From Poriferisodalis sp965262965 (GTDB lineage: Bacteria; Actinomycetota; Acidimicrobiia; Acidimicrobiales; Poriferisodalaceae): DNA of 64,000 nucleotides. Below, one piece after another: positions 7,889-16,681 of this stretch. The notes under the pieces were generated by a model. That model was not told the origin of the DNA. It saw only the letters and a program-made list of their open reading frames with translations, and did not search any database. The position numbers and the translations under genes are program-made. The stretch spans positions 3,472,001-3,536,000 of the forward strand of contig NZ_OZ253573.1 of assembly GCF_965262965.1 (NCBI RefSeq). Reading direction: 5' to 3'. Position 1 is the stretch's first letter. Each line of letters opens with the position of its first letter.

Positions 7889-9655
7889 ATGGAACTCACC
7901 GGCGCTCAGGCGCTCATGCGAAGCCTGGAGATGAGCGGTGTCGAGGTGATGTTCGGTCTGCCCGGCGGCGCAATCCTGCCCGTCTACGACCCGGTGCTGG
8001 ACTCGTCGATCCGCCACGTCCTGGTCCGCCACGAGCAGGGCGCGGGCCACATGGCCCAGGGATACGCGCAGGTGACCGGCAAGCCGGGCGTCGCCATGGT
8101 GACGAGCGGCCCCGCGGCAACCAACATCGTGACGCCGTTGTGCGACGCCTTCATGGACTCGGTGCCGCTGGTGGTGGTGACCGGCCAGGTGGCGATGTCG
8201 GCGATCGGATCGGATGCCTTCCAGGAGTGCGACACCACCGGCATCACCATGGGGGTCACCAAGCACAACTACCTCGTGACCGACCCAGCCGACATTCCCC
8301 GCATCGTCGCGGAGGCATTTCACATCGCAACCACGGGACGACCCGGGCCGGTGCTCATCGACCTGCCGAAGGATGTCAGCAACCTGCCGATGAACTGGTA
8401 CTGGCCCGACAGCGTGGACCTTCCCGGCTACCGGCCGCGCAGCGCTGTGGACCCTGATGCGATCGCTCGCGCCGCCGATCTGATCCGCAGAGCCGAGCGG
8501 CCCGTCATCTACGCCGGCGGGGGACTGCTGAAGGCCCGAGCAGCAGAGGCACTGCGCACCTTCGCGGAGATGTGCGATATCCACGTCGTGACGACGCTCA
8601 TGGCGCGGGGCGTCTTCCCCGATCGCCATCCGCTGTGCTTGGGCATGCCGGGCATGCATGGCAACTACACGGCCGTGACGGCGCTGCAACGGGCCGATCT
8701 GCTCATCAATCTCGGTGCTCGCTTCGACGACCGGGTGACGGGCAATCCTGCGCACTTCGCTCCCGAGGCCAAGGTCATCCACGTCGACATCGACCCCGCC
8801 GAACACGGCAAGGTGCGGGTGCCCGAAGTGGCTGTCGCGGGCGATGCTCGAGTGGCGGTCGAGGCATTGATCGAGGCGCTGCGGTCTCCCGAAGGGGGCA
8901 TTGGACCCAGCGACGCCACCGCCGGCCTGGCGGACAGTTCGGCGTGGAAGTCGACGATCTCGGGTTGGCAGGAACAGCATCCTCTGCAATACGACCAGCC
9001 GTCGAGCGGATACCCGCTCAAGCCGCAGTACGTCGTGGAACAGTTACGTGACAACACGCCCGACGACACGATCGTCGTGGCCGGCGTCGGCCAGCATCAG
9101 ATGTGGGCGAGCCAGTTCTGGAAGTTCGATTACCCCTACACATGGGTGAACTCGGGCGGTCTTGGCACCATGGGCTTCGCAGTGCCGGCGGCGATCGGCG
9201 CCAAGGTGGGCCAGCCCGATCGCACGGTGTGGGCCATCGACGGCGACGGTTGCTTCCAGATGACCGCGCAAGAGCTGATCTCGGCGAGCGCTGAGGACAT
9301 CCCCGTCAAGGTGGCAATCCTGAACAATGCGTACCTAGGCATGGTGCGTCAGTGGCAGGAGCTCTTCTATGCCGAGCGCTACAGCCAAGTGTACCTCAGC
9401 GCCGACCATCCCGACTACGTCGGCTGGGCCGAAGCCATGGGCTGCACCGGAATCCGCGTGGAGTCAGCCGAGGAAGTCGCTCCGGCCATCGCCAAGGCGA
9501 ATTCGATCAACGATCGTCCCGTCGTCATCGACTTCCGGGTGGACTCCGACGAGAAGGTGTACCCGATGGTGCCCGCCGGCGGTTCCAACGACGACATCAT
9601 CCTCGGGCCCGAGGGCGACGCCGACGCTGTTCTCAAGGGTTCAGCGCCGTCATGA
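7889..9655 (+). CDS. ilvB: acetolactate synthase, large (catalytic) subunit
   Basis: The 588-residue protein catalyses the first common step of Val, Leu and Ile synthesis: condensation of two pyruvates, or of pyruvate with 2-oxobutyrate, using thiamine diphosphate, Mg and FAD. The N-terminal TPP domain carries the catalytic Glu (RHEQGAGHMAQGYAQ, about residue 50). The central FAD domain follows, then the C-terminal TPP domain with the GDG...NN metal/TPP motif (DGDGCFQMTAQELI to AILNNAYLGMVRQWQ, about 450-490). AGGAGA lies 8 bp before the ATG. The gene overlaps ilvN by 4 bp (ATGA). The attenuator upstream indicates control by branched-chain aminoacyl-tRNA supply. Length and motifs are normal. 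Confidence 0.97.
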   Translation: MELTGAQALMRSLEMSGVEVMFGLPGGAILPVYDPVLDSSIRHVLVRHEQGAGHMAQGYAQVTGKPGVAMVTSGPAATNIVTPLCDAFMDSVPLVVVTGQVAMSAIGSDAFQECDTTGITMGVTKHNYLVTDPADIPRIVAEAFHIATTGRPGPVLIDLPKDVSNLPMNWYWPDSVDLPGYRPRSAVDPDAIARAADLIRRAERPVIYAGGGLLKARAAEALRTFAEMCDIHVVTTLMARGVFPDRHPLCLGMPGMHGNYTAVTALQRADLLINLGARFDDRVTGNPAHFAPEAKVIHVDIDPAEHGKVRVPEVAVAGDARVAVEALIEALRSPEGGIGPSDATAGLADSSAWKSTISGWQEQHPLQYDQPSSGYPLKPQYVVEQLRDNTPDDTIVVAGVGQHQMWASQFWKFDYPYTWVNSGGLGTMGFAVPAAIGAKVGQPDRTVWAIDGDGCFQMTAQELISASAEDIPVKVAILNNAYLGMVRQWQELFYAERYSQVYLSADHPDYVGWAEAMGCTGIRVESAEEVAPAIAKANSINDRPVVIDFRVDSDEKVYPMVPAGGSNDDIILGPEGDADAVLKGSAPS

Positions 9656-10173
9656 GCGGCGCGCCAGATCCTGATCTGCACATCTTTGCCGCGATCGTCG
9701 AGAACAAGTTCGGCGTGCTGGCACGCATTGCCGGGCTCTTCAGCCGCCGCGGGTTCAACATCTTCTCTCTCGCCGTGGCGCCCACCAATGATCCGGGCTA
9801 CAGCCGCATCACGATCGTGGTCGACGTGCACAACACCGATGTCGACCAGATCGCCAAACAGCTCGACAAGCTCATCAACGTCATCCACATCAGCGAATTG
9901 CAGCCTGCTCACTCGATCGAACGCGAGCTGATGCTGGCCCGTGTCGGAGCCCACGATCGTGCTGCGGTGGAGCGCGTGGTTGAGCCGTGGGGCGGTGAGG
10001 TGCTCGACGAGAGTGCCGCGGAATTGATCGTCAGCGTCGATGCCCACCCTGACGACATCGACCGCTGCGAGGCTGAGCTGGCGCAGTTCGGCATCCGAGT
10101 CCTGCAGCGCACTGGCCGCATCGCATTGCGCGAGCTCAGCGAGCAGGCACCCGAGGTCGCTCTCGCCGACTGA
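9652..10173 (+). CDS. ilvN: acetolactate synthase, small (regulatory) subunit
   Basis: The 173-residue subunit binds the catalytic subunit and gives valine feedback inhibition. The ATG at 9652 overlaps the ilvB stop (ATGA), and from it the sequence is the standard family start: DLHIFAAIVENKFGVLARIAGLFSRRG-type ACT domain (residues 8-80), including the RRGFNIFSLAV segment. A second ACT-like C-terminal domain follows (about 85-160). The same frame is open further upstream, but that part lies within ilvB and is not family-like. It is followed 82 bp later by ilvC. Confidence 0.96.
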   Translation: MSGAPDPDLHIFAAIVENKFGVLARIAGLFSRRGFNIFSLAVAPTNDPGYSRITIVVDVHNTDVDQIAKQLDKLINVIHISELQPAHSIERELMLARVGAHDRAAVERVVEPWGGEVLDESAAELIVSVDAHPDDIDRCEAELAQFGIRVLQRTGRIALRELSEQAPEVALAD

Positions 10174-10255
10174 GCAGTTCCCGCAGAGTCCCGCCGAGAC
10201 GCCGCTGTCGGCATACTCCAACCCTCACAAGTGACAGATCCACAGGAGCGCAACG

Positions 10256-11293
10256 ATGCCCGCCACCATCTACTACGAGGACGATGCCGATCTGGGCCAG
10301 CTGGCCGGGCGCACCGTGGCCGTCATGGGCTACGGGTCCCAGGGACACGCCCACGCCCTGAACCTGCGCGACAGCGGCGTCGACGTTGTCGTGGGGTTGC
10401 GCGCCGGCTCGTCGTCGCGTCCGAAGGCCACAGCTGAAGGCTTGCGGGTCGCCGATGTGGCGGACGCTGCTGCCGAGGCCGACATCATCATGATGGCGCT
10501 GCCCGACACCGATCAGGCGGCAATCTACGAAGCCTCGATTGCGCCGAACCTGACCGCCGGCAACGCGATCGCGTTCTCGCACGGTTTCAACATTCACTTC
10601 GGCCAAATCAGCCCGCCCGACGAGGTGGACGTGTGGATGATCGCTCCGAAAGGGCCCGGCCACAATGTGCGACGCACCTACGTCGAGGGCGGCGGCGTGC
10701 CGGCACTGGTGGCCGTGCATCAGGACGCCAGCGGCAATGCGACTGCTGATGCGCTCGCGTACGCGAAGGGCATCGGCGGCACGCGTGGCGGCGTGCTGAC
10801 GACGACCTTCGCCGAGGAGACCGAAACCGACCTGTTCGGCGAGCAGGTGGTGCTGTGCGGCGGGCTCACCGAGTTGATCCGAGCCGGATATGAGACGCTC
10901 GTCGAGGCCGGATACCAGCCCGAGTCGGCGTACTTCGAGACACTGCACGAGGTGAAGCTGATCGTGGACTTCATCTACGAAGCCGGCATCTCGGGCATGC
11001 GTTATTCGATCTCGACCACCGCCGAGTACGGCGACATGACGCGTGGCTCACGCATCATCACCGATGAGACCCGCGCCGAGATGAAGCGCATCCTCGCGGA
11101 GATCCAGGACGGCAGCTTCGCTCAGGAATGGATCGACGAGAATCGCAATGGCCTGCCCAACTATCGCCGCATGGTCGAAGAGGGCAAACAGCACCCCATC
11201 GAGCAGGTCGGTGCGGAGCTGCGAGCGATGATGCCGTGGATCACCGCCGGTCGCCAGGACGTCACCGCCGCATCCGGAGGCGAGGTGTCCTGA
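10256..11293 (+). CDS. ilvC: ketol-acid reductoisomerase (class I, NADP-type)
   Basis: This 345-residue enzyme converts acetolactate or acetohydroxybutyrate to the dihydroxy-acid, the second step of the pathway. The N-terminal Rossmann domain has GYGSQGHAHALNLRDSGV (about 24-41) and a loop GLRAGSSSRPKA that should set cofactor preference. IAPKGPGHNVR, ETETDLFGEQ and EVKLIVDFIYEAG supply the knotted C-terminal domain with the two metal-binding acids; the single knotted domain makes it the short class I form. ACAGGAG precedes the ATG by 8 bp. It is the last gene of ilvBNC; no clear terminator is seen in the next 100 bp. Confidence 0.97.
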   Translation: MPATIYYEDDADLGQLAGRTVAVMGYGSQGHAHALNLRDSGVDVVVGLRAGSSSRPKATAEGLRVADVADAAAEADIIMMALPDTDQAAIYEASIAPNLTAGNAIAFSHGFNIHFGQISPPDEVDVWMIAPKGPGHNVRRTYVEGGGVPALVAVHQDASGNATADALAYAKGIGGTRGGVLTTTFAEETETDLFGEQVVLCGGLTELIRAGYETLVEAGYQPESAYFETLHEVKLIVDFIYEAGISGMRYSISTTAEYGDMTRGSRIITDETRAEMKRILAEIQDGSFAQEWIDENRNGLPNYRRMVEEGKQHPIEQVGAELRAMMPWITAGRQDVTAASGGEVS

Positions 11294-11402
11294 TCGGCCT
11301 GATTGCCGACACGGCGGCGGCTGGCATCTGAGCCAGCACTGCATCGAATATGACGGCTTCGCTCGTTCTCGGGTCTGCGGCCGGTTCGGCGCCGGTGACG
11401 GT

Positions 11403-12050
11403 GTGGCGCAGTGGCAGACTCGGAGTGTGGTTGAAGTCGTCGTGACGCCAGTGAGGGCGCCGTCCGCGGGCGACCTGCTGGTGGCGACGCCGCGCCTCGT
11501 CGACGCCAACTTCGACCGAACCGTCGTGTATGTGATCGAGCATCAGGAGGCGGGCACGCTCGGCGTGGTCATCAATCGCCTCTCCGAGATCGCCTGTGCG
11601 GAGGCGGTGCCGCGGTGGGCGTCTCGATTCGATGACGACGCAGCCGTCGGCCTTGGCGGGCCGGTGGAACCGCAGGGCCTGCTGGCGCTCGGCACGACCA
11701 CCGATGCCGATGCGGGCAAAGCGTCGCGAGCGGCGGTCTCGGATCTGCATCCGTCGGAGATCGCAGGAGCATTCCGGGCGGTAGCACGGGGCGTCGGTCT
11801 GGTGGACTTGACCGCAGATCCCGACGATCTCGACGAAGACGTGGGGGCCGTGCGCCTCTACGGCGGCCACGCGGGGTGGGGTCCAAGCCAGTTGCAGGGC
11901 GAGCTGGTTCAGGGCTGCTGGTGGGTCTTCGCTTCTGCAGCGGGCGATCTCACTGCGAACGCAACCAGCCTGTGGCACGACGTGCTGGCCCGTCAACGCC
12001 CGCCCGCCCGCCTGCTGGCCGGCTACCCCGACGATCCGGCGCTGAATTAG
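11403..12050 (+). CDS. YqgE/AlgH family (UPF0301) protein
   Basis: The 215-residue protein shows the family signature: GDLLVATPRLVDANFDRTVVYVIEHQEAGTLG-type N-terminus, GGPVEPQG in the middle, and YGGHAGWGPSQLQGEL near residue 158. A Trp-rich segment (GCWWVF) follows. The family is widespread and called a transcriptional regulator in Pseudomonas (AlgH), but its molecular activity is not established. The start is uncertain: GTG at 11403, 11427, 11442 and 11451 are all in frame, and the conserved part begins near the last. It stands 110 bp after ilvC and may be cotranscribed. Confidence 0.85.
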   Translation: MAQWQTRSVVEVVVTPVRAPSAGDLLVATPRLVDANFDRTVVYVIEHQEAGTLGVVINRLSEIACAEAVPRWASRFDDDAAVGLGGPVEPQGLLALGTTTDADAGKASRAAVSDLHPSEIAGAFRAVARGVGLVDLTADPDDLDEDVGAVRLYGGHAGWGPSQLQGELVQGCWWVFASAAGDLTANATSLWHDVLARQRPPARLLAGYPDDPALN

Positions 12051-12172
12051 CACCTCCGCACTGACACGACGCGTGTGTTTGGCTGCGGCAGGCTCGGCTG
12101 AGCGTCTCGCTACGCCACTGCTAGTTTCGCAACCGAGTCTGCGGATCGCTGCGGGAACCACGGAGGCTGATC

Positions 12173-12703
12173 ATGAGCGACATGAACGAACCCCCGATGC
12201 CCGACGACAATCGGCGCACGGGGTGGGCCGAATTGGGTCTCGGCGGCACCGTGCAGTTGGCCAATCCAGGTCTTCGCCTCGGTGCGCGAGTCCTGGACGT
12301 GATCATCGGCGGCATTCTCGGAGTGATCGTGTTCTTCGTGGTGGCCGCGGCCAGCTTCGATAACGGCACCTCTGGGTTCTCGACGGGCACCACTGTTGTG
12401 ACGCTGATCTTGGGACTTCTCGTTGGTATCGCGTACGAGGTTTGGCCGACGGCCCTGTGGGGACAGACCCTCGGCAAGCGAATTGTGGGCATCAAGGTTG
12501 TTCACGCTATGACCGGAGAGGCGCCGGGCTGGGGAAAGGCGATGGGTCGCTGGGCCGTGCCCGCCCTGCCGTCTGTGATTCCGTTTGTTCAGTTCATCGG
12601 CTGGATTTTTACGCTGCTGTGCTACGTGAGCTTGACATGGGATCGCGTCCACCAGGGCTGGCACGACAAGGCGGCGGGCACGCTGGTCATCCGGCTCCGG
12701 TGA
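12173..12703 (+). CDS. RDD family membrane protein
   Basis: The 176-residue product has the RDD pattern: LANPGLRLGARVLDVIIGG (the Arg-Asp of the first helix), a second hydrophobic segment TVVTLILGLLVGIAYEVW, the signature GQTLGKRIVGIKVV, and a third segment SVIPFVQFIGWIFTLLCYV, ending DRVHQGWHDKAAGTLVI. A polar N-terminal tail of about 30 residues is cytoplasmic by prediction. Family function is poorly known, with some members linked to transport or ion stress. CGGAGG lies 7 bp before the ATG. It converges with serC. Confidence 0.85.
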   Translation: MSDMNEPPMPDDNRRTGWAELGLGGTVQLANPGLRLGARVLDVIIGGILGVIVFFVVAAASFDNGTSGFSTGTTVVTLILGLLVGIAYEVWPTALWGQTLGKRIVGIKVVHAMTGEAPGWGKAMGRWAVPALPSVIPFVQFIGWIFTLLCYVSLTWDRVHQGWHDKAAGTLVIRLR

Positions 12704-12773
12704 AGGTTTGCTATCTCATCGGCACCCGCTAGCCGACGGGATCCAGCCAGACCTTTCCGCTGCGCTCAAGGTC

Positions 12774-13922
12774 TTACAAGCGCTCGACGACGTAGTCGAT
12801 GCAGGCTGTGAGGGCCTCGGCGTCGGAGGGCTCGATCGCGGGAAACGCGGCGATGCGCAGCTGGTTGCGGCCGAGCTTGCGGTAGCCCTCGGTGTCCACG
12901 ATGTCATTGGCGCGAAGCGTCGCAGCGATGTCGTCAGCACTGACACCCTCGAAGTCGACGGTGCACACGACGGGGGAACGCATCGCGGCATCGGTGACGA
13001 ACGGCGCGGCGAAGTCACGTTCTGCGGCCCAGCTGTACACGGCGCCGCTGGATGCCGCCGAGCGGGACGCAGCCCAGCCGAGGCCGCCGCCGTCGAGCAT
13101 CCACTCGGCGGTTTCGAGCGTCAGCAGGATCGTGGCCAGCGCTGGCGTGTTGTAGGTCTGATCTTGGCGGGAGTTCGTGACGGCAATAGCGAGGTCGAGC
13201 GTCGCGGGCTTGTACCGGCCGGAGGCGTCGATCCGCTCGATCCGTTCGATCGCAGCCGGTGAGCACAGCGCGATCCACAGCCCGCCGTCAGCGGCAAATG
13301 CCTTCTGCGGAGCGAAGTAATAGCAGTCGACATCGGCTGGATCCCACGTCATCGCACCGGCTGCAGAGGTGGCATCGACCATGACGAGCGCCGGCGCCTC
13401 ACCCTGCCGTGGCGGACCCAGCTGTGGTTGCGTGAGCGGCATCGCCACGCCGGTCGAGGTCTCGTTGTGCGTCAGCGCGTACGTGTCGATCTCAGCCGGG
13501 CTTGCTGACTCCGGCACGGGGTGGCTGCCGTAGGCCGACGTGATCACCCACGGATCCTCCAGATGCGGTGCGGCAGCGGTGACGGCCGAGAATTTCTCGG
13601 AGAATTCGCCGAAGGTCAGGTGTTGGGCCCGGCGCTCGATGAGCGAGAAGGCGGCGGCGTCCCAGAAGCCCGTGCTGCCGCCATTGCCCAGCACCACCTC
13701 CCATCCATCGCCGAGACCGAACAGCTCAGCCATTGCGGCCCGCAGCCGACCCACCACTGAACGCACACCGCTGCGGCGGTGCGATGTACCCATGTAGTCG
13801 ATCGCGCGCGCCGCGAGTGCCTTGACGGCTTCGGGACGGACCTTGGACGGTCCCGAGCCGAAGCGGCCATCTGCCGGCCGCAGTTCTGCGGGAATCGAAA
13901 TTGACGAGGGAGACACAGACAT
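12774..13922 (-). CDS. serC: phosphoserine aminotransferase (mycobacterial-type)
   Basis: The 382-residue PLP enzyme converts 3-phosphohydroxypyruvate and glutamate to phosphoserine. The start ELRPADGRFGSGPSKVRPE and the segment MGTSHRRSGVRSVVGR are specific to the actinobacterial/archaeal SerC group. The PLP lysine is in YYFAPQKAFAADGG near residue 205, preceded by the DATSAAGAM Asp. It is divergent from the aminotransferase/SerA pair, so phosphoserine synthesis genes flank a 198-bp shared promoter region. No serB is present in the window. Confidence 0.93.
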   Translation of the reverse strand: MSVSPSSISIPAELRPADGRFGSGPSKVRPEAVKALAARAIDYMGTSHRRSGVRSVVGRLRAAMAELFGLGDGWEVVLGNGGSTGFWDAAAFSLIERRAQHLTFGEFSEKFSAVTAAAPHLEDPWVITSAYGSHPVPESASPAEIDTYALTHNETSTGVAMPLTQPQLGPPRQGEAPALVMVDATSAAGAMTWDPADVDCYYFAPQKAFAADGGLWIALCSPAAIERIERIDASGRYKPATLDLAIAVTNSRQDQTYNTPALATILLTLETAEWMLDGGGLGWAASRSAASSGAVYSWAAERDFAAPFVTDAAMRSPVVCTVDFEGVSADDIAATLRANDIVDTEGYRKLGRNQLRIAAFPAIEPSDAEALTACIDYVVERL

Positions 13923-14120
13923 CGGCTGCCACTATTGCGCCCGGCACTACTGCCGACAACCACATTTTCTTGACAATTTGCCGATACGTGGGTCTGTGGG
14001 GCTTGCGGCGCGGCCCACGCGCGTCGGAATGCGCGGCTCGGCGGCGAGACTGTCGGGCGCTCACGGCTGCGCAGAGAAGTCGAACGAGCAAGACAGCACC
14101 AGCAGGACAGGAGTCGCCTC
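13923..14120. promoter_or_regulatory. divergent promoter region between serC and the aminotransferase gene
   Basis: A perfect plus-strand -35 box TTGACA lies at 13970-13975, but no good -10 is seen at 16-18 bp. Facing serC, the complement contains TTGTCG and CAATAG about 16 bp apart. CAGGAG 8 bp before 14121 is a clear ribosome site. No hairpin leader or small ORF is evident. Confidence 0.3.
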
Positions 14121-15347
14121 ATGCCCACCTCACGAGGGTCCAGCCGAGCATCGGGCGGCAACCGGGTTTCGAAAGCGTTGGCAGGCATCGCCCCGTCGGC
14201 GACTCTGGCAGTTGACGCCAAGGCAAAGGCACTTCGGGCTGCAGGCCAGAACGTGATCGGATTCGGCGCCGGCGAGCCTGACTTCCCGACGCCCGAACAC
14301 ATCGTGGACGCGGCGGTAGCCGCGTGCCGCGACTCGGCGAACCACCGCTACTCGCCGGCTGGCGGTCAGCCCGCGCTCAAATCCGCCCTTGCCGCCAAGA
14401 CCAAGCGAGACAGCGGTCTCGACTGGGACGCCAGCCAATTCCTGGTCACCAATGGCGGCAAGCAGGCTGTCTACAACACCATGGCCGCGCTGGTGGATCC
14501 GGGTGACGAGGTACTGCTGCCGGCGCCGTACTGGACGACGTATCCCGAAGCGATCCGAGTCTTCGGCGGCGTCCCAGTTGACGTGTTCGCCGGCATCGAG
14601 TCAGGTTTCCGGGTCAGCGTCGAACAGCTTGAGGCGGCGCGGACCGACCGCACCAAGGCGCTGCTGTTCGTATCGCCGTCGAACCCGACCGGCGCCGTGT
14701 ACCCCCGTGACGAGATTGTTGCGATCGGTGAGTGGGCGATCGAGCACGGATTGTGGGTAATCACCGATGAGATCTATGAGCACCTCATCTACGGCGATGC
14801 AGAGCATCACTCGCTGCCAGTGCTGGTCCCCGAGATCGCCGACCGGTGCGTCGTGCTCAACGGCGTGGCCAAGACCTACGCCATGACGGGCTGGCGGGTC
14901 GGATGGATGGCCGGGCCGGCTGACGTGATCGCTGCGGCCACCAACCTCCAGAGCCACGCCACCTCCAACGTCTGCAACGTGGCGCAGGCGGCCGCCTTGG
15001 CTGCCGTCTCCGGCGATCTCACCGCTGTCGCCAAGATGAGGGCTGCGTTTGATGTGCGGCGTCAGCGCATCACCGATGCGCTCAACGCCATTGAGGGCGT
15101 GGAGTGTCCCGAACCCGAAGGCGCGTTCTACGCGTTCCCGAACATGGAGGGGCTGCTCGGGCGTCGTTACGGAGGCACAGAGGTCACGAACACGTTGGAT
15201 TTGGCCGCAGCCGTTCTTGAGCATGCCAAGGTGGCATTCGTGCCCGGCGAAGCGTTCGGTGCCCCCGGCTACGCGCGGTTCTCCTTCGCCTTGGGGCTCG
15301 ACGATCTGGCCGAAGGCATCAGCCGCATCGCAGATCTGGTTGCGTGA
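14121..15347 (+). CDS. aspartate-type aminotransferase (class I, fold type I)
   Basis: The 408-residue protein is a PLP aminotransferase of the AspC/AAT-Ib type. Visible motifs are IGFGAGEPDFPTPEH (substrate binding), NGGKQAVYN, FVSPSNPTGAVYP (PLP Asn), ITDEIYEHLIYGD (Asp-Tyr), the Schiff-base lysine in NGVAKTYAMTGWRVGW at about residue 250, and a C-terminal Arg in YARFSFAL. It would transfer amino groups between aspartate (or related acids) and 2-oxoglutarate. AGGAG precedes the ATG. The SerA-like gene begins 2 bp after its stop, so the two are cotranscribed. The exact donor cannot be read from sequence. Confidence 0.92.
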   Translation: MPTSRGSSRASGGNRVSKALAGIAPSATLAVDAKAKALRAAGQNVIGFGAGEPDFPTPEHIVDAAVAACRDSANHRYSPAGGQPALKSALAAKTKRDSGLDWDASQFLVTNGGKQAVYNTMAALVDPGDEVLLPAPYWTTYPEAIRVFGGVPVDVFAGIESGFRVSVEQLEAARTDRTKALLFVSPSNPTGAVYPRDEIVAIGEWAIEHGLWVITDEIYEHLIYGDAEHHSLPVLVPEIADRCVVLNGVAKTYAMTGWRVGWMAGPADVIAAATNLQSHATSNVCNVAQAAALAAVSGDLTAVAKMRAAFDVRRQRITDALNAIEGVECPEPEGAFYAFPNMEGLLGRRYGGTEVTNTLDLAAAVLEHAKVAFVPGEAFGAPGYARFSFALGLDDLAEGISRIADLVA

Positions 15348-15348
15348 C

Positions 15349-16302
15349 ATGGCACGAGTCCTGGTCGCCGAGAAACTGGCTGATGCTGGCCTGGACATGC
15401 TGCGTGGAGCCGGCCACGCCGTCGATGTTCGCACCGGGCTCAGCACCGACGAACTGCGCGCCGCCATTGCCGGGGCGCAGGCGCTGGTCGTTCGCTCGGC
15501 AACGCAGGTAGATGCTGACCTCCTCGCGGCAGGTGATGCTCTCGTCGTCGTGGGGCGTGCCGGAGTAGGCCTCGACAACGTCGACGTCCCTGCTGCAACC
15601 GAGCGCGGTGTGCTCGTCTGCAATGCGCCGTCGAGCAATGTCGTGTCGGCTGCGGAGATGACCGTTGCACTCATGCTGGCGCTGGCTCGGAACATCCCGC
15701 AGGCTCACCAAGCGCTCTCGAATGGCCGGTGGGAACGCAGCCGCTGGGGCGGCATGGAGATCTATCGCAAGACGATCGGGATCCTGGGTCTCGGTCGCGT
15801 CGGCCGCTTGGTGTCGCAGCGGATCGCCCCATTCGATGTTGCGCTCATCGCCTACGACCCATATGTGAGCCCGGAATCCGCTCGAGCGGCAGGGGTCGAC
15901 ATGGTGACTCTCGAAGAGTTGTTTGAGCGCTCGGACATCATCACGTTGCATATGCCGCGAACGCCCGAGACGGCGGGGCTGCTGGGCGCCGAGAACCTGG
16001 CCAAGTGCCGCCCGCACGCCTTGATCGTGAACACCGCTCGGGGCGGCATTCTCGATGAGGCCGCTGCCGCCGCGGCACTCGACGCAGGCCGGTTGGGTGG
16101 CATCGCGCTCGATGTCTATGAGACCGAACCGATGACGGAGTCGCCGTTGTTCGGTCGGCCAGATGTCGTGGCGACGCCGCACTTGGGCGCCAGCACTGCC
16201 GAAGCGCAGGATCGAGCCAGCATACAGATTGCCGAGCAGATCAACCTCGCGCTCGCCGGCGACCCGGTGCCCTACGCCGTCAACGGCGCGCTGAGGTCCT
16301 GA
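15349..16302 (+). CDS. D-3-phosphoglycerate dehydrogenase-like 2-hydroxyacid dehydrogenase (short form)
   Basis: The ATG at 15349 follows the previous stop by one base and gives 317 residues. The frame is open earlier but lies inside the aminotransferase. The protein has the D-2-hydroxyacid dehydrogenase architecture: outer substrate domain with VVGRAGVGLDNVDVPAA, NAD motif GILGLGRVGR (about 143-152), the Arg loop NTARGGILDE, the catalytic Glu region DVYETEP, and the His motif TPHLGASTAEAQ near 277. It matches SerA in the catalytic part but lacks the intervening and ACT domains of the 525-residue actinobacterial form, so serine feedback control is probably absent. With serC close by, a serine role is likely, though another 2-hydroxyacid substrate is possible. 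Confidence 0.85.
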   Translation: MARVLVAEKLADAGLDMLRGAGHAVDVRTGLSTDELRAAIAGAQALVVRSATQVDADLLAAGDALVVVGRAGVGLDNVDVPAATERGVLVCNAPSSNVVSAAEMTVALMLALARNIPQAHQALSNGRWERSRWGGMEIYRKTIGILGLGRVGRLVSQRIAPFDVALIAYDPYVSPESARAAGVDMVTLEELFERSDIITLHMPRTPETAGLLGAENLAKCRPHALIVNTARGGILDEAAAAAALDAGRLGGIALDVYETEPMTESPLFGRPDVVATPHLGASTAEAQDRASIQIAEQINLALAGDPVPYAVNGALRS

Positions 16303-16355
16303 TACCGCCGTCGGCATCGAGCCGAGATCGGTTCTTGTTCAGAAACAGCTGAGTT

Positions 16356-16592
16356 CTAGCGCTGTTGCTTGTGGCCGTCTGAGAGGACTTTGCCGTAGAT
16401 CTTCTCGTTGGCGCCGGAGGTGCTGAAGCCCGTGTTGCCGCGCGTCGCGTGCATTGCTTCCCGCACGCGACGCGCGGCCGCCTTGCGGGGATCCGGAGCC
16501 TGCGGTTGCTTCTTCGTATGCGCGAGCACAGCAAGGAAGTGGCTGAGGCTCTTCGCGGCGCTGCCGATGTGCTTCAGAGCATTGCGGAACAT
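16356..16592 (-). CDS. small hypothetical basic protein (78 residues)
   Basis: The ATG at 16592 is preceded by TGAGGAGTCGAG, a strong ribosome site 6 bp away, which is the main reason to accept it. The product is basic, with a hydrophobic-amphipathic N-terminus (HIGSAAKSLSHFLAVLAHT) and an Arg/Lys-rich middle (DPRKAAARRVREAMHATRG). I recognise no family. It lies in the same direction as, and 90 bp downstream of, the amidohydrolase gene. An overlapping longer minus-strand frame (16339-16803) runs into that neighbour and is probably not real. Confidence 0.5.
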   Translation of the reverse strand: MFRNALKHIGSAAKSLSHFLAVLAHTKKQPQAPDPRKAAARRVREAMHATRGNTGFSTSGANEKIYGKVLSDGHKQQR

Positions 16593-16681
16593 CTCGACTC
16601 CTCAACGGGTCAGATCCGGTTGAGTCCACCCTACATCGCGCCGGAATCCGGCCATCCGCCAAGCATTCGGCCTGGCTGGTC

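Noticed and set aside
7766..8989. Long minus-strand open frame antisense to ilvB
   Set aside because: It mirrors a certain gene in a GC-rich genome, has no family match or ribosome site, and is a codon-bias shadow.
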